A stretch of 64,000 nt of DNA from Streptomyces sp. YIM 130001 (GCF_003574445.1 NZ_KZ984553.1:345400-409399), one strand, 5' to 3'. Counted from the first letter of the stretch, positions 17,916 through 26,268 are shown. Notes: generated by a model from the letters alone, not told the origin. Program-made: numbers and translations.

Positions 17916-18857
17916 CTATCGCCGGTTGAGCAGCGCGCGGCACACCGCGCAAACCCTGCCCGCGTTCCGGCCGTATCTCCTCATCAGCTGCCCGCATTCC
18001 GCACAGGGACCGAGCTCCCACACCGTGCACCCCAGCGCGGCGGCAGCCGCCGCTCGCTCGACGGAGGTGATCAGCATCGGGCGCTCGGAGTGTCGTGCGG
18101 GCATCCGGGGCAGTGTGAAGCCACCGGTCGGCTGCCCCAAGTCCCGAATGGGCCGGGAGTCGCTGACGAACCAGCCCTCATCTCCGGCACGGCAGGTCCG
18201 GTCGATCTCCTGGTCGGCGAATGTGGTCTCGTCGCCCTCTTCCTGCTCTGGTACGGGAAGAGACTTCTTCTCGCCGACGAGTTCCTTCCAGAGGTCACGA
18301 TCGGTCGCAGTCACCCGCATGTGCCGCCCTGCCCGCCCACTGCCGCGGTTTGGCACATAGACCGGAACGCTTTCCCCTGTTGCACTCGACACGACGAGAT
18401 CCTCAAGGTGCACAGGCTTCCTTTCCAGCTGGCACAGGGCCGGCAGGAACCAGTCCGCGTGCATCCCGCCACAGTGACCGGCGCCCTCACTCAGTAAGCA
18501 ATGCCGGTCGCTGCTGGGGACACACCTCCAGACCTCAAGGTGGCGGTAGCCACCACGAATCACCATTTCCCTCCCGCCGGCGATGTCTTTCCACGGCATA
18601 TCGTCCACGCGTGCCCAGGCGGCGCGGTCGATCAGTGAGGCAGTACGGTCCTTCGCCACCCAGAGCGGGGTAATTCCGCTGTCCACCGCCGAGGCGGAAC
18701 GACGGTGCACGCTGCTCGGGCTGATGTGGTGGTACTGGATCTCCCAGCCAACGCGTATGCCGTCAGGCCCAGTCACCAACGCATCGCAAATACTCCGGCG
18801 CCTGGCTGTCGGCACTTCGGCCTCCGCATCTAGACCGCATCGCGACGCTTCTCGCAC
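17916..18857 (-). CDS. CoiA-like nuclease-domain protein
   Basis: This 313-residue protein starts at a GTG behind GGAGGA with a 7-nt gap. The N-terminal 80 residues read ARRRSICDALVTG and GWEIQYHHISPSSVHRR, matching the nuclease-like domain of competence CoiA-family proteins (Asp then Glu-x-Gln). The C-terminus carries two Cys pairs (CAECGQLMRRYG and CAVCRALLNRR), a zinc-ribbon-like tail. Compared with longer CoiA proteins it lacks the N-terminal zinc region, so it may be a short form or truncated. Function unknown; position next to an Mrr enzyme suggests a DNA-processing or defence role. Confidence 0.7.
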   Translation of the reverse strand: MREASRCGLDAEAEVPTARRRSICDALVTGPDGIRVGWEIQYHHISPSSVHRRSASAVDSGITPLWVAKDRTASLIDRAAWARVDDMPWKDIAGGREMVIRGGYRHLEVWRCVPSSDRHCLLSEGAGHCGGMHADWFLPALCQLERKPVHLEDLVVSSATGESVPVYVPNRGSGRAGRHMRVTATDRDLWKELVGEKKSLPVPEQEEGDETTFADQEIDRTCRAGDEGWFVSDSRPIRDLGQPTGGFTLPRMPARHSERPMLITSVERAAAAAALGCTVWELGPCAECGQLMRRYGRNAGRVCAVCRALLNRR

Positions 18858-19195
18858 GACGCGTTCCTCCAGGAACGTCCCAGCACCCGTAGCAGCGCGG
18901 CGGCCCGTCGGCGCCGAACCACCCCGTCCTTCTCCAGCGCTATGTCATCGAGGACAGCCGTCAGGTCAGGGCTGTCGTAGTCCTCCAGGGTGTAGGTGGC
19001 CGAGCGGGCCTGGAGATCTTTTCGGCGCTCCTCCGGGTTGCCTTTGACCCGGGCCGGCAGCCCCTCGTTCGGGTTGGAGGCTGTGAAGCGGTGCTCGACT
19101 CCGGGGTGCGCCCGAAGCCGCGGTCCCTTCTCGGCACCGAGTAGGGCAACACAGGACGCCTGACACCCCGTCAGAACGAGCGTCACCAGCGTCAT
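18830..19195 (-). CDS. Hypothetical protein, uncertain
   Basis: This is an open frame of about 121 residues with normal-looking composition in its second half (EDYDSPDLTAVLDDIALEKD, RRRRAAALLRVLGRSW). Its end overlaps the CoiA-like start by 28 nt. The start is uncertain: the ATG at 19195 has a weak ribosome site and the frame runs open to 19243. I cannot name a family. It may be an upstream partner of the CoiA-like gene or a chance frame. Confidence 0.35.
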   Translation of the reverse strand: MTLVTLVLTGCQASCVALLGAEKGPRLRAHPGVEHRFTASNPNEGLPARVKGNPEERRKDLQARSATYTLEDYDSPDLTAVLDDIALEKDGVVRRRRAAALLRVLGRSWRNASCEKRRDAV

Positions 19196-19260
19196 TTCGG
19201 CGTCAAGATATCGTCCGTAACGCCCACACCGCACATAGCGCACACAGGCAAAACCGCAGG

Positions 19261-19341
19261 TCAGGCGCCCTTAGCCACCGGCTCAAGCACCGCCACACAC
19301 TCCACATGATGCGTCATAGGAAAGGGGTCGGTCCGGGCGAG
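19261..19341 (-). pseudogene. 3' end fragment of a TrmA/RlmD-family RNA methyltransferase gene
   Basis: The 27 codons read LARTDPFPMTHHVECVAVLE and then PVAKGA before a stop. The FPMTHHVECVA segment is the conserved C-terminal end of actinobacterial m5U RNA methyltransferases of the TrmA/RlmD family. Nothing upstream belongs to that gene. Integrative elements that insert at the 3' end of a housekeeping gene carry such a piece to restore the coding end, so this may be an attachment-site duplicate rather than random debris. Confidence 0.65.
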
Positions 19342-19557
19342 TCGCGGAAAAGGCCAGGTCAGGGGCACTTTCTCGGTTCGCTGTGCAGCGGGAGGGAGCC
19401 CAGAGCGTCAAACGAGCGTCACGGCCGACAGCCCGTCCCGCCTACTCGGGGCAGACCGAGTTGCCGCGACTGGCTCCCCAGCAGACTCCGTCCCGCTCAC
19501 TCCAGATGCCAGCTGGCTCATGACCGGCGCCACTTCTCCGGCCGCCATAATGGACTC

Positions 19558-19950
19558 ATGCCCTCCAGCCCACAGCACCCCGCACCCACACCGAGCGACC
19601 GCTCGGGCGCGGTCGCCGAGGACCTCGCGCTGTACCGGGAAAAATTCCGGCGGCGTCTACCGGAGTCGCTGGACGATTTGCACGGCCCGACCCAGGGGAT
19701 CGTGGAGCTTCCGCTGCACATGGCTTGGTCGGGGATGACCGCGTACGACATGAGCAAGTCTCGCCAGCGCATGGGCCTGTACCGCACCGTCCTGCACGAA
19801 GGCCTGCACGACGACCTGCCCCGCTACCTCAACCGGGACCTGATCCTCCAGGTGTGGCCTGTGCTCCGCACCCTCGTCGGTCGAACCGTGCGCACCGTGT
19901 GGGAGGACACCTTCCCCCAGCTCGCCTCCCGCAGCCGGGCAGCCACGTGA
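19558..19950 (+). CDS. Hypothetical protein paired with an AbiEii-like gene (possible antitoxin)
   Basis: This 130-residue soluble protein reads EDLALYREKFRRRLPESLDD and LHMAWSGMTAYDMSKSRQRM. Its stop overlaps the GTG of the AbiEii-like nucleotidyltransferase (GTGA). This two-gene arrangement recurs in Streptomyces and resembles a toxin-antitoxin layout, with the first gene as the possible antitoxin. Function not shown by sequence. Confidence 0.6.
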   Translation: MPSSPQHPAPTPSDRSGAVAEDLALYREKFRRRLPESLDDLHGPTQGIVELPLHMAWSGMTAYDMSKSRQRMGLYRTVLHEGLHDDLPRYLNRDLILQVWPVLRTLVGRTVRTVWEDTFPQLASRSRAAT

Positions 19951-20153
19951 CGGACATGCCGGAGCTGCACACGCGGCTCCTGGCAGATGTGATCGCCCTC
20001 GGCTCCCCGTATCCCCTGGTCCTCACCGGCGGATATGCCGTACGGGCGCAATGCTTCGTCAACCGCCCCAGCCAGGACCTCGATGTCGCCACTGACAACC
20101 CGGCGCCCATGGGCGACATCGCCACCACACTCGGCGCCGGCCTGGTGGGGTGA
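19947..20153 (+). pseudogene. AbiEii/AbiGii-type nucleotidyltransferase toxin, truncated
   Basis: Only 68 residues remain: LVLTGGYAVRAQCFVNRPSQ followed by DLDVATDNPAPM. This is the nucleotidyltransferase Gly-Gly plus Asp-x-Asp core of the AbiEii family. Complete proteins are usually over 200 residues, and here the frame ends right after the active-site motif (ATTLGAGLVG). A stem-loop follows 16 nt after the stop. The rest of the gene is missing, so the pair is probably inactive. Confidence 0.75.
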
Positions 20154-20168
20154 CGCCTCGGCGGTCTT

Positions 20169-20197
20169 GCCAGTGACCATGATTGGCTGTCACTGGC
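20169..20197. repeat. Inverted repeat (9-bp stem, 11-nt loop)
   Basis: GCCAGTGAC and GTCACTGGC pair perfectly. The structure lies at the point where the AbiEii-like gene breaks off, so it may be a terminator or a recombination junction. Confidence 0.7.
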
Positions 20198-20548
20198 TTA
20201 GGTTCGGAGCTAGGGATGAAACAGGAGCTGATGGGGCGCGGCAGCGACTTCACAGGCCCAGCCATCACAGCTGCACCTGGACTCCCTCTCACTTCTCCAG
20301 TCACTCGCCATAAAACGGTGTAAACCGTAGCAAGAGTGAGCTAAACGCCCTCTTTCGTGTCCTCGTCGGCCTGGACGAGCACCACATCATCCTGCGCCGG
20401 GAAGACAGAGAACGCGCTTGCGCTCATCGAGTTGTCCTGAGCATTATGACGCTGGAGCCACCGACCGCGTCGCGGAGCCCCCTGCCCCCCAGGTACACCA
20501 AGAACGACGGCGATGACCGCGTTCCAGAAACCGAGGGTGGCCCTCCAC
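20198..20548. other. Intergenic region, AT-richer than its surroundings
   Basis: No supported gene. The stretch 20300-20345 (AAAACGGTGTAAACC region) is noticeably AT-richer than the flanks, which suits a promoter or an old element junction. Confidence 0.4.
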
Positions 20549-21448
20549 ATGTCGACGGGGAACAACGACGCCAAGGCTCAAGCCTCCCTGCCGGAGCAGG
20601 TGTCACAGGCGCCCCTCAACGACCTCCCCCAGGGAGAGCCTGACGGTCTGACGGAGAACGCGTGGGCCGAGTGGCTCGACGAGCGCAACCGACTGTTCGC
20701 TCGTTTCGTAGTGCGTAGAGCGGAGAACGTGCTCGTCGAGAGGTACGGCCTGGAAGATCTGCTCCAGGCGTTCAGTCTGCTCAAGGAAGCGTCGCAACAA
20801 TTCAACGTGAAGCTGCACACCGTGGCTGATGCAGTGGCGCGCGTCGACGGGCCTGCCCCGGGGCGTTCTGACTGGTTCCCCGGCCGCAGGCCGGATCCGG
20901 CACCGAGTCTCGGCACGCTCAATCTGGTGGACAACAAGGGGGGCAGACTCGGGCCGCCGCAGGGGGCGGTACTCAGCGCGGCGCTCGACCGGACCCTGAG
21001 TATCGCCGGCGCCGCCGTGGGGCACGTGCACCTTGCGGAGACCGGCGTACGTCGCCTGGCCCAGTCCAGTGGGCTGGACGGCCCCTTTACCGAATACGCG
21101 AAGTTCACCCAGGACCAACAGACCGCCTGGGACTGGGCCGCGGCCGAGAACCGTCAGATAACCGTTGAAGCACTGTCCAGCAGCGAAATGTTCACGCCGA
21201 GAGCCCGGACCATGATGCTGCGCAGCGGCAGCCGAGCATGCCATTGCGTGCCCCTGACGCACGACCACGATGCTCTGGCCGTGGTGACCGTGCACGCCCA
21301 GGACCGGCTCACGAGCCCCCTGTCACAAATGCAGTTGACGGACCTGCAGGAACTCGCCGCCGAGACCGGAGCGTGGCTCGAGTGGCACCGCCGCACCATA
21401 GTCCTGAACTGCCTCGAGCTCCTCCACCACCGCGCCCAGGCACAGTGA
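20549..21448 (+). CDS. ANTAR-GAF regulator (ANTAR domain first)
   Basis: The protein has about 299 residues. Residues 45-95 match an ANTAR RNA-binding helical domain (RAENVLVERYGLEDLLQAF and QFNVKLHTVADAVARV). The C-terminal half, from about 140, is GAF-like (GAAVGHVHLAETGVRRLAQS, GSRACHCVPL). The order is reversed relative to the usual GAF-then-ANTAR layout of the three proteins at 32-35 kb. ANTAR proteins typically act by antitermination on nascent RNA. The ATG at 20549 has GAGGG about 11 nt upstream; an ATG at 20513 is possible. Confidence 0.75.
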   Translation: MSTGNNDAKAQASLPEQVSQAPLNDLPQGEPDGLTENAWAEWLDERNRLFARFVVRRAENVLVERYGLEDLLQAFSLLKEASQQFNVKLHTVADAVARVDGPAPGRSDWFPGRRPDPAPSLGTLNLVDNKGGRLGPPQGAVLSAALDRTLSIAGAAVGHVHLAETGVRRLAQSSGLDGPFTEYAKFTQDQQTAWDWAAAENRQITVEALSSSEMFTPRARTMMLRSGSRACHCVPLTHDHDALAVVTVHAQDRLTSPLSQMQLTDLQELAAETGAWLEWHRRTIVLNCLELLHHRAQAQ

Positions 21449-21541
21449 CACCCGGCAACGAGCCCGCACCAACCGGGAGTTCCGCTAAACGGCCGCCGGA
21501 AACGCCTGTGGCACGGCAGCGAGACGGGACGAAGAAAGGTT

Positions 21542-22630
21542 TCATGCAACGACGGTGAGCGATGCTTCCATACGCTCCCAAGCACCGAGCACCGCCTTGT
21601 GCGCGTCCGGCTGGAGGTGTGCGTAGCGCTGGGTGGTCTGGAAGCTCTCGTGGCCGAGCAGGTGTTGGACCTCATAGAGCGAGACGCCCTTCTGAACCAA
21701 CCAGGAGGCGCAGGTGTGGCGCATGGAGTGCGGCGGGTAGTGCGGGACAAGCTGCCGCTCGCCGTCATCGTCGAAGTAGCGGGCCCCGTCGACGGCGGGC
21801 CACCAGGTCTGTTGTCGCCAATTGCCGTCAGTCAGTAGGCGGCCGGCGCGCCCCTTGGTGAGAGTAGTGAACACCACGGCATCCCGGTCGAGCCCGTGGA
21901 TATGACGTTCGAGTGCTTCCAGGACATGCGGCGGGAGCGGCACCTCCCGGCGGCTTCTGGAGCTCTTCGGGTACTCCTTGATGCCGCTCTTGCTGTTGAC
22001 CTCGACAACGAACAGGCGGGAGCGGCGCTGGTCGATGCGCTGGCGGTGTAGGCCGGAGAGCTCGCCCCACCGCAGTCCGGTGTAGAAGCCGAGCAGGCAC
22101 ATTGTCCGCCACACGGTGGGAAGTTCGTCCAAGACGCTCTGCGCCTGGTCCAGCGTGAACCACTGCGGCGGCTTGACCGCGATCTGAGGCAGGTCGATGC
22201 TACGGCAGGGGCTCACCGCGATCACGTCGTCATCGACAGCCGCGCGCATGATGGATGACGTCAGGTTGTAGGCCCGCTTGATGGCCGCGGATCCGGCGCC
22301 CTTTTCGATCAGGGAGCGGATCCAACTCTGCACGTCCATGCGGGTGATGGCCCGCATCTCCCAGTCGGCCCAGTGGGGCATGACGTGGTTCTTGATGCTC
22401 GAAGCGTCGCCCCGCAGAGTATGCGGCTCGACCACGCGGGCGGCCCACCATCGGTCGTGCCACTCGCGGAACGACGTCTCGCCGGCCCGCGGGTCGCGCA
22501 TGCCTCCGCGGGCGAACTGGGTCTCCATCTCGAGCCCCCAGGCGCGTGCCTGAGCCTTGAGGGGGAAGGTTTCACTGAATCGATCACCGAGCCGGTTGCG
22601 CACTGTCGCCTGCCACTTACCGGTCTTCAA
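21542..22630 (-). CDS. Tyrosine site-specific integrase (intact catalytic residues)
   Basis: This 362-residue integrase has an Arm-type DNA-binding start (TGKWQATVRNRL), a SAM-like core-binding domain (about 55-145) and a catalytic domain with Arg in GLRWGEL (about 190), HSMRHTC (about 302), LGHES (about 323) and the nucleophile Tyr in TTQRYAHL (about 332). The start is uncertain: TTG at 22630 is used, but the frame is open further upstream (GVGLYLRKL) behind AAGAGGAG, so a few extra residues are likely. An excisionase gene lies 60 nt upstream. It probably belongs to a pSAM2-like or other actinomycete integrative element. Confidence 0.93.
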   Translation of the reverse strand: MKTGKWQATVRNRLGDRFSETFPLKAQARAWGLEMETQFARGGMRDPRAGETSFREWHDRWWAARVVEPHTLRGDASSIKNHVMPHWADWEMRAITRMDVQSWIRSLIEKGAGSAAIKRAYNLTSSIMRAAVDDDVIAVSPCRSIDLPQIAVKPPQWFTLDQAQSVLDELPTVWRTMCLLGFYTGLRWGELSGLHRQRIDQRRSRLFVVEVNSKSGIKEYPKSSRSRREVPLPPHVLEALERHIHGLDRDAVVFTTLTKGRAGRLLTDGNWRQQTWWPAVDGARYFDDDGERQLVPHYPPHSMRHTCASWLVQKGVSLYEVQHLLGHESFQTTQRYAHLQPDAHKAVLGAWERMEASLTVVA

Positions 22631-22690
22631 CTTACGTAGGTACAGCCCAACTCCTCTTGTCAGTACGGGGGGTCCTTCGCTGGACCGGAG

Positions 22691-22897
22691 TCAGCGGCGC
22701 GGTCTCGATGCGATGACCGCGCGACTGGAGATGAACTCATCGAGGCAGGCGGCGGGGACCCTGATACGGGAACGCCCCGTGCCCGTACGCAGATCGACGA
22801 CTGGAAGGTCGCCTGCAGCAACGAATCGGTAGACGGTGCGACGGTCGACGTCGAGGACGGCGGCGACGGCGGGAATGGACAACAGACGCGCAGGCAT
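22691..22897 (-). CDS. Excisionase / MerR-like helix-turn-helix protein
   Basis: This 68-residue protein opens with LLSIPAVAAVLDVDRRTVYR, the winged-HTH sequence of excisionase-family proteins, then FVAAGDLPVVDLRTG and a basic end. It sits directly upstream of the intact integrase on the same strand, as expected of a directionality factor for excision of the element. Confidence 0.85.
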   Translation of the reverse strand: MPARLLSIPAVAAVLDVDRRTVYRFVAAGDLPVVDLRTGTGRSRIRVPAACLDEFISSRAVIASRPRR

Positions 22898-24196
22898 AGC
22901 TCAGTCCTTGATAGGGGCGAGAAGGGTTCCGGCGTGCAAGCGCCGATGTGCGGCAGGTCCGCAGCGGAGTCGCCGTGCCGAGACGAGCACGGCAAGTCCG
23001 GGAGCGGCGGTTGGCCGGGCACGAAGCCGTCGACCACTGTCTGACAGGTGCGCTGAGCGAGGAAGGCGGGTGCCGGAGCTCGACGTATGTGCAGGAGTCG
23101 GCCTGGCTCGCCGAGCGGTCGTCTCCACGAGGCCGACCGCTCAAGTAGGGGGCCCACAGTCGATCTCGGTTGCCTGGCTGCGGATGCAGTACCGATACCG
23201 AAGAACTGGCCAGGTGAGGACCACCCCAGCAAGCTCGACCACCGTCACGACGTCGACGTCAAGCTTCAAGACCCGCATCTGACGGGCCCCAGAGGGTGTC
23301 AACCGGCGCTGCCCCCAGCTGCCAGTCAACAGCTCGTCGTGTGCAGGCACCGCCTCCTGTGCCTGCCTCCACAGACGCTGAAACGCGGCGGAGAAGAGCC
23401 GACCGCCACGCGGCCCGGGGGACAGCAGATCGTGCTCCTGGAGACCGCTCCCACAAGCCACTCGAGCCGGCACGCCACAAGCCACAGCTGGAGGTGAACC
23501 ACTCGGGCTTCTCCTTGACGACGGGCAGCCAGTTCACCGGGACCACGCGAAAGGCGTGCGAGCTCGCGAACTCGCAGGGTGCAAGCTCCATTCGGCCGAA
23601 GTGGCCCCTCGGCCACGGTGGCAAGGAAGGGGTAGACGAAGGCGCCTTCCCTGCGCGCTCCCCGATCCAATCGCGCGGCCCCCGAGCTGCACCTCGAACA
23701 GCATCCATTCGTCCGTCAATGCATCAACAAACACAGAAATGAGCTCCTTAGGGAATGCAAGATTCGCCGCGCGGCGGCCCGCTGGACAACAACAATCGTC
23801 CACACGATCCCCGATTTCGGTAACCGGGGAACCCGTGCTAAAGGGAAGAAGATCGCACGCCCCATCTGCGCTCCGATTCACCGATACTTAGCGTTGAATT
23901 CACCCGCTCTGCGACCAAGCCTGTGCACCTAGGTTTGCTTGAAGTCGCCGAACTATTCCAGTCCATTGCCGGTTCGATGCGTCTGCCGAAGGCGAACCGC
24001 CGAACGGCCGCCGAAACGTAGGGACGACTGAACGCATTTCAGCTGCGTCCCGGCAAGTGAAGATCGTGGTCGGTGTGTGACGAAGAGCGCGGTGTCGGCG
24101 TACACGTGAACGTGCAGTGGTGCGATCGGGTGGCACATCTGCCTCGAGAACCATCCGATGACCGCGCGGGACATACACGTCCCCTGGGGCATCATC
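22898..24196. other. 1.3-kb gene-poor region with decayed reading frames
   Basis: No intact gene. On the minus strand an AAGGAG site near 23750 precedes a GTG and the reading VFVDALTDEWMLFEVQLG, after which plausible protein sequence appears in other frames (AFVYPFLATVAEGPLRPNG, SHAFRVVPVNWLPVVKEKP, FSAAFQRLWRQAQEAVPA) down to about 23140. This looks like one unknown gene broken by several indels, but I cannot name it. The part 23900-24196 shows nothing clear. Confidence 0.35.
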
Positions 24197-24221
24197 GGGT
24201 TGATTTGGCCGACACGGGTAC
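24197..24221 (+). promoter_or_regulatory. Sigma-B-type promoter upstream of dps
   Basis: GGGT (24197-24200), a 15-nt spacer, then GGGTAC (24216-24221) fit the Streptomyces sigma-B consensus GNNT-N14-16-GGGTAC/T. It lies about 65 nt before the AGGAGG ribosome site of dps. dps-type genes of Streptomyces are known stress-induced targets of this sigma factor. Confidence 0.65.
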
Positions 24222-24347
24222 CTGGGGGCCGTCGTAGGAGCCACAGACACGGACCAGACACCGGCGGAGACAAGGCCGCGAGACAGGAGGCACACACTCA
24301 CGGCTTCCAAGAACACCACTCCCGGTTACACGGTCCCCGGGCTCGCG

Positions 24348-24827
24348 GTGCAGGACGCCGGCACGGTCATCGAACTGCTGCAACAGCGCCTGCACGCTCT
24401 GAATGATCTTAATTTGACTCTCAAGCACATTCACTGGAACGTGGTGGGCCCACATTTCATCGCCGTGCACGAAATGCTCGACCCCCAGGTGGACCGCGTG
24501 CGAGATATGGCCGACGACGTCGCCGAGCGTGTAGCGGCCCTGGGCGGTGTCGCCCAGGGAACGCCAGGTGCGCTCATCGAAGAGCGGACCTGGAAGGAAT
24601 ACAGCGTGGGCATCGTGTACACCGGCGTGCTCGAAGCACTGCGCTCGACGATCAAGACGGTGGGCGACATCGACGCGGCCACCGAGGACTTGTTGATCGA
24701 GCAACTGCGCGATCTGGAGCCGTTCCAGTGGTCCGTCCGGACGCACCTGGAGACGGCAGGCGGCACGCTGACCACATCGGACGCCACCACCGAGGTGGAA
24801 GCCGCCCGGCAGTCCAGCCAGCAATGA
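24348..24827 (+). CDS. dps: Dps-family ferritin-like DNA-protection protein (start region altered, internal deletion)
   Basis: Dps dodecamers oxidise and store iron and protect DNA. The ferroxidase residues are present: His in KHIHWNVVG, His/Asp in AVHEMLDPQVD, and Asp/Glu in MADDVAERV. Two oddities are seen. In-frame coding similarity continues upstream (TASKNTTPGYTVPGLA) to CTC at 24297-24299, six bases after AGGAGG, exactly where an ATG would be expected. Also, about 14 residues usual between the WxxYSVG and VYTGV segments are missing. Translation from the GTG at 24348 would give 159 residues without the N-terminal tail. A sigma-B-type promoter lies upstream. It may be a weakly functional or dying paralogue. 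Confidence 0.75.
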   Translation: MQDAGTVIELLQQRLHALNDLNLTLKHIHWNVVGPHFIAVHEMLDPQVDRVRDMADDVAERVAALGGVAQGTPGALIEERTWKEYSVGIVYTGVLEALRSTIKTVGDIDAATEDLLIEQLRDLEPFQWSVRTHLETAGGTLTTSDATTEVEAARQSSQQ

Positions 24828-24856
24828 CTACCGAACCAACCGGCCGATTCGTCGCT

Positions 24857-24953
24857 GATGTCAGTCGCGGGGGGGGGCACAGGGCCCAGGGCGGCCCAGG
24901 CCCCCGTTGAGGTCCTCGGGGGTGACACGCTCGTGGACCGAGAACAAAGAGCG
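24857..24953 (-). pseudogene. Remnant of gas-vesicle gene 3' ends (gvpK then gvpS-like)
   Basis: The sequence from GATGTCAGTCGCG to GAGGTCCTCGGG matches the 3' end of the intact gvpK (39676-39735), and the next segment ACACGCTCGT-GACCGAG-ACAA-AGAGC matches the 3' end of gvpS (39984-40016). Everything between these pieces is deleted. Together with dps upstream it mirrors the dps-gvpK junction at 39.6 kb. Confidence 0.7.
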
Positions 24954-26150
24954 TCAGCTTGTTGCCTGTCCTTCGACCAGGCTGCACAAGGTGTCGTTGG
25001 TGTACTCGATCTCTTCCATGAGGCGGGTGGCCTCCACGACGAGGACTCCGTACGGTCGAGTGGGGTCGGAGAGCGGGAGGCGCTGGGACAGAGCCTCGTC
25101 GGTGACCTCGCGACGTCTGGTCTGCGCCTCGCCGACCAAGTCGGTGAGCTCGTCCGTCTGCTGCCGGAGTTCCTTCTCGTCGGTCGTGCTCAGCAGCAGA
25201 GCGGTCTCGGAGACGGCTTCGAGGAAGGCCGCGTACCGGTTCAGGAAGTGGTGGTACTCGTAGTCGTTCTCCTCCTGCTTCCACTGGTCCAAGCTCCTTA
25301 CCAGGGAAGCCAGTTGATGCAGGGTCCGCTCCACTGCGTTCAGCACCGCCTCGTATCCCCGGAAGCTGATGGGGCCGTGGTGCCGCTTCAGGAGGCGCCG
25401 CGGGTTATAGGGAACGCTCTCCTTCGCGTTGTTCAGGCCGGCCCTCGCGTCGGCAATCAGGCCATCCAACCGCGCGGCGCTCTGGCGCCAACGTCCGGTG
25501 GTCTCGGCGTCCGGCGCGCCGTCGCGCAGGGCCGGGTACACGTCGGAGGTGAGGTCGTAGAGCTCGCGCGCGAGGCTGCGGACGCCGTACTCGGCGCTCC
25601 GGTAGCGCAGCGGTGGGGCAAGGACCACCGTGACCACTATGCCGATGGCGCAGCCGATGACGACGAGCAATACGATCTGGCCCAGCTGTGCGAGGCGTTC
25701 GCTGTTGTCGGCGGCACTGCTGTACGCGGCGAACGCGAAGAACGCCGCGGTGGCCACCTGTGGGCCCTGGACCCCGAGCAGCCGTGATCGGCCGATCGCC
25801 AGGGCGATAACGGTCACCAGGACGAACGTGAGCAGGTCGGGGCCGGTGAGGTAAGCAAGGGCGGCCTGCGCGGCTACTCCAACCACGACGGCTCCCACGT
25901 AGCGCAGTGCCTGGGCCACGGACTGATAGACCGTGACGTACATGATCGTCACGGCGGAGAACGGCGCGAACGCCGGCGACTGTGCCTCCAGGAAGTAGAA
26001 GGAGACCGTCCAGGCGAGGGCAGCGGCCAGGGTGCTCTTCGCCCCGAGCAGCAGCACGTGCCGCTCAGGACCCGCGTAGCGAAAGGCCTGCTTCCACCAT
26101 TGAGGCACCACCAAGAACCACCGCGCGGTCTTCTTCTCAGCGACCGTCAT
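24954..26150 (-). CDS. FUSC / aromatic-acid-exporter-like membrane protein
   Basis: This 398-residue protein has about six membrane helices in residues 30-180 (SPAFAPFSAVTIMYVTVYQS, GAVVVGVAAQAALAYL, IGCAIGIVVTVVLAPPL), followed by a long soluble alpha-helical C-terminal half. This one-repeat FUSC_2/ArAE layout is seen in actinobacterial relatives of aromatic acid exporters. Substrate unknown. Its stop abuts the gas-vesicle remnant, so an old rearrangement ended right at this gene. Confidence 0.8.
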   Translation of the reverse strand: MTVAEKKTARWFLVVPQWWKQAFRYAGPERHVLLLGAKSTLAAALAWTVSFYFLEAQSPAFAPFSAVTIMYVTVYQSVAQALRYVGAVVVGVAAQAALAYLTGPDLLTFVLVTVIALAIGRSRLLGVQGPQVATAAFFAFAAYSSAADNSERLAQLGQIVLLVVIGCAIGIVVTVVLAPPLRYRSAEYGVRSLARELYDLTSDVYPALRDGAPDAETTGRWRQSAARLDGLIADARAGLNNAKESVPYNPRRLLKRHHGPISFRGYEAVLNAVERTLHQLASLVRSLDQWKQEENDYEYHHFLNRYAAFLEAVSETALLLSTTDEKELRQQTDELTDLVGEAQTRRREVTDEALSQRLPLSDPTRPYGVLVVEATRLMEEIEYTNDTLCSLVEGQATS

Positions 26151-26268
26151 GCAGCCATCACACTTCCGATCCCCTCGGTGACAGGGGCGAGCCCCCGATA
26201 TACGGAGAGTGATCGGCCATTACTGCCGCCCCCAGCCGAAGCTGCTACTGCTGCGCTCGCCGCAGGGG

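Noticed and set aside
20341..20606. Minus-strand frames before the ANTAR-GAF gene
   Set aside because: They have no recognisable content, no good ribosome site and run antisense into the supported gene.
21449..21541. tRNA gene as attachment site beside the intact integrase
   Set aside because: No cloverleaf or CCA-like 3' end could be drawn from this 93-bp gap.
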